A DNA stretch of 64,000 nt from NCBI GenBank assembly GCA_020746875.1, contig JAGTJL010000001.1, positions 434,001-498,000 on the forward strand, in the 5' to 3' direction. The position numbers were made by a program, and so were the translations under genes. The notes beneath the pieces are model-generated. The model saw nothing but the letters and a program-made list of their open reading frames with translations. It was not told the DNA's origin and did no database searches. Within the stretch, counting starts at the first letter, position 1. Each line of letters begins with the position of its first letter. Shown one piece after another: positions 58,227 to 64,000 of the stretch. This stretch comes from Rhexocercosporidium sp. MPI-PUGE-AT-0058. Taxonomy: Eukaryota > Ascomycota > Leotiomycetes > Helotiales.

Positions 58227-60361
58227 AGCTACGTCCATATAAACAGACGACGGAGAACCACCGGAACGGCAATGCGACATTCCAAGGAGCGGACTGGATT
58301 GTTGTACAAAGTGTTTCAAATTTTGATATCCACTACCATGAACATGGATAGCGTTCCTGCGCAAGTCCTAGTAACCAGACTTCTGCCCTTTCTTGAGGAC
58401 CACTTTCCCACGTGGCATTGCCAGACTTTGTCCTAGGAAGGTCCCAAAACACTACAGCCAGCTTGGCGGATTTCCAAAACTCCTGGATGTACTACCAGGA
58501 TACCTCCCTCTAAGCTAAGAGGGTTTAGAATGGATGACTGCCGTCACGCTCCGGGAAGAGCAAAAAACCGGGGAATTTTCCACATGGCCTGTGCCTGGTT
58601 GAAACCCTCCCTATTTTCGGGGTGACTAGGAAGCTGGACCGTCGTGTATGGTACTATTTGGTCCATTGAATACCGTCTATGGAAGGACCACTACCGTGAC
58701 CGCCTGGATAGGTGACATGCCACAACGGATATCGATCTAGTATATGCATGTGTGCATTTTCCAACGATGCAACATTCTATCTGCGCTGGAAGCTGGTCAC
58801 AAACCCAACCCGCTCTGGAGAAATAGCGTCGACATCAACATTGGTCTATACCTACCTACGAGCCGCCAGAGCCAACCGCCCCCCTGGAGCCCAATCACTA
58901 ACCTCTGGCATCCAACAAATTCATCTCCAATCCAATACCGGAGATACACTGAAAACTTTCTAGGCTACCCCATCCGATCCCATCTCATCGTTCGATAACT
59001 CACTTTAACAAATGTCCTCCGTCCAACACACCAAATGTCTAATTAAGCTGCTTTTTACTAACCTCACAACCCAGGAACAGAAAGACAGGCTTGGCACCCA
59101 TATATATTACGAAGACAGGAGTCCCACCCAGGCCAACCAATATTTCTTTGAAGGCCAAAGCTGTTCTTGGACTTGGACATCCAAACACAGACATACCGGC
59201 TGCGCTCTCTCCTTGCTTGCTTTTGACTTTATGTTTCTTCCTCTTTCATCTCCCTAGGTACTATCTGAGTACAAGTACCAAACACCGTAACCGAGAACAG
59301 GAAGAAGAAATGAACACGAACACCTCACAACACAACACCACACTCATCACCTGTCCCACCCACTTACCACCTACTTACCACATACATCTCATCGCCACGA
59401 CCCTAGACCATTCAAAGAAATCATTCATTTCCTCCTAGCCAGCACCAAAGTACTAATTCAGTTACTTACTACAAAGCCCAACCCACCCACACCCATACTC
59501 CACACTCCAGGCAGTGTACACTAACCTCCCAGCCACCCCACAGTACTCGCGAAAGGTACCCACCACCTGCTATCGATGCCAGATGTCTCTCACTATCAGA
59601 TCAGACCAACCAACCAACCAACACACACACAAACAAGCAAACAAGCAAAGAAAGACCAACCAGGCAAAGCAACGAAGGGGAACTAGAACTAAGACCTATG
59701 ATTTACTTCCTCGGGCTCTTATGTAGCTCATACTCCAAATATTTGATATAGGTAGGCAGATAGGTACAGTACCAAAAGTCAGCACAAAGGTGAGTGAGTA
59801 GGCGTTTAATCGATTATCGAAAGTTTCTCATTCTACAATCAAGGGTTGAAGGATAGCGTCAACTATATCTGGTAGGTGGAGTGAGAGCGAGAGCAAGAAA
59901 TCGACTGACTCGGATCAATTGCTGAATCCGACATGACCTGTTTTAAAAAGAAGAAAAAAAGAAGTAAAAAAGAAGAAAAAGACCACTTGAATTTTGAGAC
60001 GTGGAGACGCACCGTCCTGTATAAAGTTTGATTGATGGCTGACTCGGTGCATTTATTCATCGTTTTGAGGAAGCTTCTTCACCTTCCTCTACTTCTCGTT
60101 GTCTATTGCTCTGCTGAGTCTGCTCCTGCTCTGCTTTGTCTTGCCTATCCGTTCTTCTTTGCCATGCCAGGCTGGGTATCTCTCTATCTTCCATTCTCCG
60201 TTCTCCGTTCTCTATTCTCCATTCTCCAATCTTGCTGTTCCTATTGCCGCGTGGCAGTAGCCCACCATCAAACTCGCCTATCCATTCCTTGTCCAGGAAG
60301 CGAGCACAGCAGCTCTGTGGCTATGCACTGCAAATATTTAACATTCCCCCATACCCATCTC
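58227..60361. other. No supported gene (convergent intergenic)
   Basis: CCAACCAACC/ACAAACAAGCAAAC-type simple sequence occurs near 59605-59650. An A/G-rich tract is at 59944-59980. Small frames lack motifs. Confidence 0.5.
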
Positions 60362-62677
60362 TCAACCACCCATCTCCTCATCCACTTCTTCTTCCTCTAC
60401 CAACTCCACTTCCCCCTCATCCTCCTCAACATCCTCAACCCTCTCCGCATATCCCGGCATAAACCCCTCTTCCGTAACAACCCTCTCGAGTTTAATCCTC
60501 TCCCTCTCACACCACCTCCTAACAGCCTCCTTATCAATCCTGACCTTGAACTTCTCCTTCCCATCCTTCTCCTTTCCATCACCCTCTCCATCTCCCCCAC
60601 CACTGCCCGCGGAAAGCCTCCCCCTTCCCCCAATCCTTTCGACAACATCCATATCCCTCAACACCCCCAAACAATCCTCCTGCGCAATCCACGTCTCCTC
60701 ACTTAGGACCCTAATACCCACCTCTTCCCTCCTCCCCTTCCCTTTTCCCTTCTTCTTCCTCTCATCCGGTCTCTCCAGAATCCACCTCGCAATCTCAGCG
60801 CCCCAGAAACGTTTGTATCCTTTCCTCCCTAGGTCGGAGATAGGTTTCTCGGGGCCCCCGAGGATCTGTTCCCGTCGGGCGATGGCGTACGATACGCCCA
60901 TGAGGAGGGCGCCGAGGCCTTTGCGTTGCCAGGGCGGGAAGATGAGGATGCAGGCTAGGTTATTGTTGTCCCAGGAGAGCTTTTCTTTGGAGAAGAAGCC
61001 GATGATTTGTTTTTGTGGGGGTTGTGATGGGTTGGTTGTGTTGTGGGGGGAGTTCAAGGGAGGAGTGTAGACGAGGAGGAAGTAGTTGAAGCCTGAGACG
61101 TCAAAGAAGACGGATTTGTTATCTAGGAAGAGTTTGGCGAACAGAGAGAGGTTTTGGCAGAAGAGCTGGATGGGTGTTAGTATCATATAATCTCAAAGAA
61201 CAACAACTGAAATAAAAATGTTGGACGAACTCACAGTCTCAACACCCCCATCAACCTCCCATATACTCCACTCCCCTACCGCCGGCCTAGGAGTATCATC
61301 CTCTCTCCATCCACCATGAACATAGACCTTCCGTCCAGGCACTTCCCGCTCACAACACCTACAGTGTCTCACCCAATCCACCAGCACCTTCCCATACCCA
61401 AAACATCTCTTACAAACATACAATTCCGTGACCACGATCCCACCCTTGTCACCCGCTCCAACCGTAAGTGCTTTCTCCCCGATGATCTCTTTAGGGTACC
61501 AGGAGGGATACCAGGCTTTGAATGTCACTTCCCCGAAGATGACATTGTCGATGTTACGCTCGAGCGTGTCTTTATCTTTTTCTTTCGACGAGTTGTCGTC
61601 TATCCGGAGCTCGAGTTCCATTTTCTTTGGCCTGGAGGGCTTGGTAGGTTCGGGGATGGTGGTTGTGTCGTTGAGTTGTGGAGGAGATGACACTTCTTCC
61701 ACATGAACGCCATTACCATTGCCATTGAGTTTATTCTCCTTGCCCCTCGGTCTCCTCCCAGCACCTCTCCCAGCCTTCTCTCTCTCCAGCCCATTCATTC
61801 CTCCATTCCCGTTCACGCTCCCAATTCCATTGACAACCCTCCCCTTCTCCACCGTACCAACAGTAGAACCACCACCTCTAGACCTCCCACTCCTCAAGCT
61901 CAGCACCCCTTCCAAACTCGGCACCATCTCCAAATCCCTCTCCCTCACCAGTGAACTAACACAAACCGCCTCTCCCTTCTGCCTCTCTAGCAGACCCTCG
62001 ATGACTTTCCTCTCCGCCGCCTCCTTAGCCTGTGATTTCTCGAGGACCTGCCGCTTGAATTTCAGGACGTAGCGTTTGGGTTGTGGGTGTGGATTGGGGG
62101 ACTGGCGGGGTAGGTGAAACGGGGGTTGGGTGTGCTCTTGCTCCTGCTCCTGCCGTCGTCTTGTTTGAACTGGCTTGTGTGATGGGGAAGTAGTTGTCGG
62201 GTGGGTGGTGGGTGGTATAGAGGGATTTGTATTGGATTGTTCTGCTGAGGTACTGTGCTCGTAGGCCTCTCGTTCGACTGTCCAGCTCTCCTTGATGTCC
62301 AATCCAGAACCTAGGTCTTCTTTCTCCCGCCCATCCAAGTATCCCAGCCCAGCTTCTTTTGCTCCTGCAGATTGTTCTCCTCCTGCAGTTCTTGTAGTGG
62401 CAGATGCAGTCGTTGTGGCTATACCGTTATTCGTAGTCGTATGTGTGATAGTCGTAGTAGTCGTTGAAGTTGACTTTAGAGGTGGTGGTGCAGGCCATCC
62501 CAAAGCATCAGGATCCCGCGCCTCACCCACCACACCCAAGTCCACGTCTCCCACGCGACCGCGACCTCCTCTCTCCTGAATGGCTCTCCCACTCCCACTC
62601 CCACTGCCACTCCCACTCCCTCTGCCTGTCCCTGTGATGGTGACGCGCTGCGCAGATGACAGCCTCTCCTTTCCCAT
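60362..62677 (-). CDS. MYST-family histone acetyltransferase (Sas2-like)
   Basis: Two exons, complement 61235-62677 and 60362-61165 (1443+804 nt, 748 aa), with a 69-nt GTGAGT...CAG intron. ATG 62677 is chosen because the frame further upstream starts with no ATG. The first 400 residues are Ser/Thr/Pro/Arg-rich with a (GS)n run near the start and are unlike yeast Sas2. The MYST domain begins near FKAWYPSWYP, then the C2HC zinc finger (C422, C425, H438, then C439/441/442 in VRHCRCCE). The catalytic half has LFCQNLSLFAKLFLDNKSVF, NNLACILIFPPWQRKGLGAL (acetyl-CoA motif QRKGLG, 561-566), and GGPEKPISDLG (catalytic Glu about 587). The C-terminus is acidic. It acetylates histone lysines; Sas2-type is an inference from the divergent finger. 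Confidence 0.82.
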
Positions 62678-64000
62678 TACATCAATTGCGCTTAATTCCC
62701 CTCGATATCCGCTCGATTTCCTTCCCTCTGGTTGTCGTATCGTGTTTGTTGATGGGAGGAGGAAGAAGGGTGATCCGATCGATTGCAAACTTTTGGCCCT
62801 TGCGCGCTTGGGCTTGGATGAAATTTTCTTCACTCGTTCCTTCGTTCCTTCGTTCCGTCCGTTGGCTTTCCGTTTATTTCTTAGTTTTTTATTGTCAAGA
62901 ACGCATTGATCGATTCACTTTTTCTGCCTTTCCTTTCCGCTCGTAAGCCATGTCATGTTGCTGTTTCGGAGAGGCAGGAGGCGATGCACATGTCTGAGTC
63001 GAGGTTTGCAGGTTTGCAGGTTTGCAAACTCAACTCAACTCTATTCAACTAGCTGCCGTAACAATTCGGCAATCACGAATATGATACTTACAATGCAGGT
63101 AGGTAGGTAAGCAGGAAGGAAGGCAGGCAGGTAGATCTACTTTACTCTTTCCACTCTCACCCCATCGTGTAATCTGTAGCTACATACACGCGGATCAACA
63201 GTCTCATGGGGTATTAAAAACTTGCTTTCACGTCCAATCTCATCATACCAAAACCAAGCATATATTCTATTACAAGGTTGCGCAGGAAGGAGCCTGTACA
63301 CAGTGCAACTTTCCTCTTAAAACGGGTTTTTTTCCAAGGTTGGTCAACAGCATTCTCATGTCCTTTCTTTACATACCAATGTTCGTTCAGTACAGCAGAC
63401 TGAAGCCAAGTATTTCGAGACTACAACTGTAAAAGGACCGTACTAAACCACCCACCTGCACTTCCACAATCCCATCAATTCACCTTCTCCAGTCTCCCGT
63501 AAGCAAACCCCTTCAAAACCAAACCACACCAGACCAGACCAAACCAAAGTAAAATCAGAGCCGAAGTCTAGTTCGAGGGAAAAAAAACATCTATCATATC
63601 AATTACTACGTAGGTAGGTACAGTAAGTAATGCTCGGAAACTAAACTCGCATCCACCCCCAGACCAACACCACCATATGCGTGAACAGCCAGTGAGTGAC
63701 CTACTCACGCATCACGCATCACGCATCACGCGTCGCAGAGACAAAAAGAAGACGAGTTCGGTAAGGAAAGTAGACTATTGTAGCACCTCTCCCCCCAAGC
63801 AATCCATCCATCCATCTATCCATCCTGAGGTTTGCCTCATATCGGAAGAACGACAAGGGGGAAAAGGCTTGGAAGGAGATCAAAAACTAAAAGTACGTAA
63901 GGAGGAGTAAGGTAGTGGTAGCAAAGACAATATGATGAAGGTTGCCAAATGCCTGCCTGCCTCCGTGCCTGCTTGCTTACCACCAAATTCATCGCTTGCA
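62678..64000. other. No supported gene; simple repeats
   Basis: The promoter region of the MYST gene comes first. Repeats are AGGTTTGC x3 (63002-63026), GGTA/GGCA-type tetranucleotides (63096-63134), ATCACGC x3 (63711-63731) and CCAT-type (63805-63830). Small frames such as 63677-63910 have no motif. Confidence 0.55.
63711..63731. repeat. ATCACGC x3 tandem repeat
   Basis: Three perfect 7-nt copies, flanked by partial copies on both sides. Confidence 0.9.

Noticed and set aside
1..64000. CRISPR arrays, bacterial operons, insertion sequences, long terminal repeats
   Set aside because: Introns and gene families show eukaryotic nuclear DNA. No direct repeat/spacer array, transposase, reverse transcriptase or terminal repeat pair was recognised, though distant repeats cannot be excluded by eye.

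Overview
The window is nuclear DNA of a filamentous ascomycete. Genes sit on both strands, are mostly interrupted by short introns (about 49-75 nt, GT...AG, often with a CTAAC-like branch site), and encode families typical of Pezizomycotina: a HET-domain protein, a fungal caspase-like protein, DUF6604, an Msb1/Mug8-like morphogenesis protein, a secreted tyrosinase and a CorA-like membrane protein. Gene content suggests Leotiomycetes/Helotiales, but that is an impression, not something I could test. Most CDS models below were rebuilt by hand from splice signals plus reading-frame arithmetic. Where I give several exons, their summed length is divisible by three.

Region by region. 0-10 kb: a four-TM protein, a conserved fungal protein with an N-terminal hydrophobic anchor, a single-exon protein with an Asn/Asp/Gly-rich C-terminal motif, and an orphan serine-rich gene. 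10-12 kb: degraded coding fragments and a 12-nt tandem repeat. 12.8-22.3 kb: two very large minus-strand genes, a REB1/TTF1-like Myb protein (about 1304 aa) and an Msb1/Mug8-domain protein (about 1245 aa). 24.8-32 kb: a probable mitochondrial AAA+ ATPase and a seven-exon flavin-dependent monooxygenase with one GC-AG intron. 33-38.4 kb: a caspase-like gene beside a heavily broken DUF6604 gene. 40-44 kb: a secreted tyrosinase with an out-of-frame intron, and an HpcH/HpaI-type aldolase. 47-49.5 kb: an AT-hook nuclear protein and a small mitochondrial-type protein. 49.9-58.2 kb: a HET gene stopped by one in-frame TAG at its invariant tryptophan, then two paralogous small-finger proteins flanking a CorA-like membrane gene. 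60.4-62.7 kb: a MYST acetyltransferase.

The striking contrast is between intact housekeeping genes (REB1-like, Msb1-like, AAA+, MYST, AT-hook) and a 33-58 kb stretch of self-recognition or cell-death type genes (caspase-like, DUF6604, HET, CorA-like) in which several members are disrupted. Two of the disruptions are TAG codons where tryptophan (TGG) is expected. The two paralogous CxxHx6CxC proteins, each with a phase-0 intron inside the motif, are the best candidate for an undescribed family. Several stretches over 1 kb hold no gene I can support, and these are listed.
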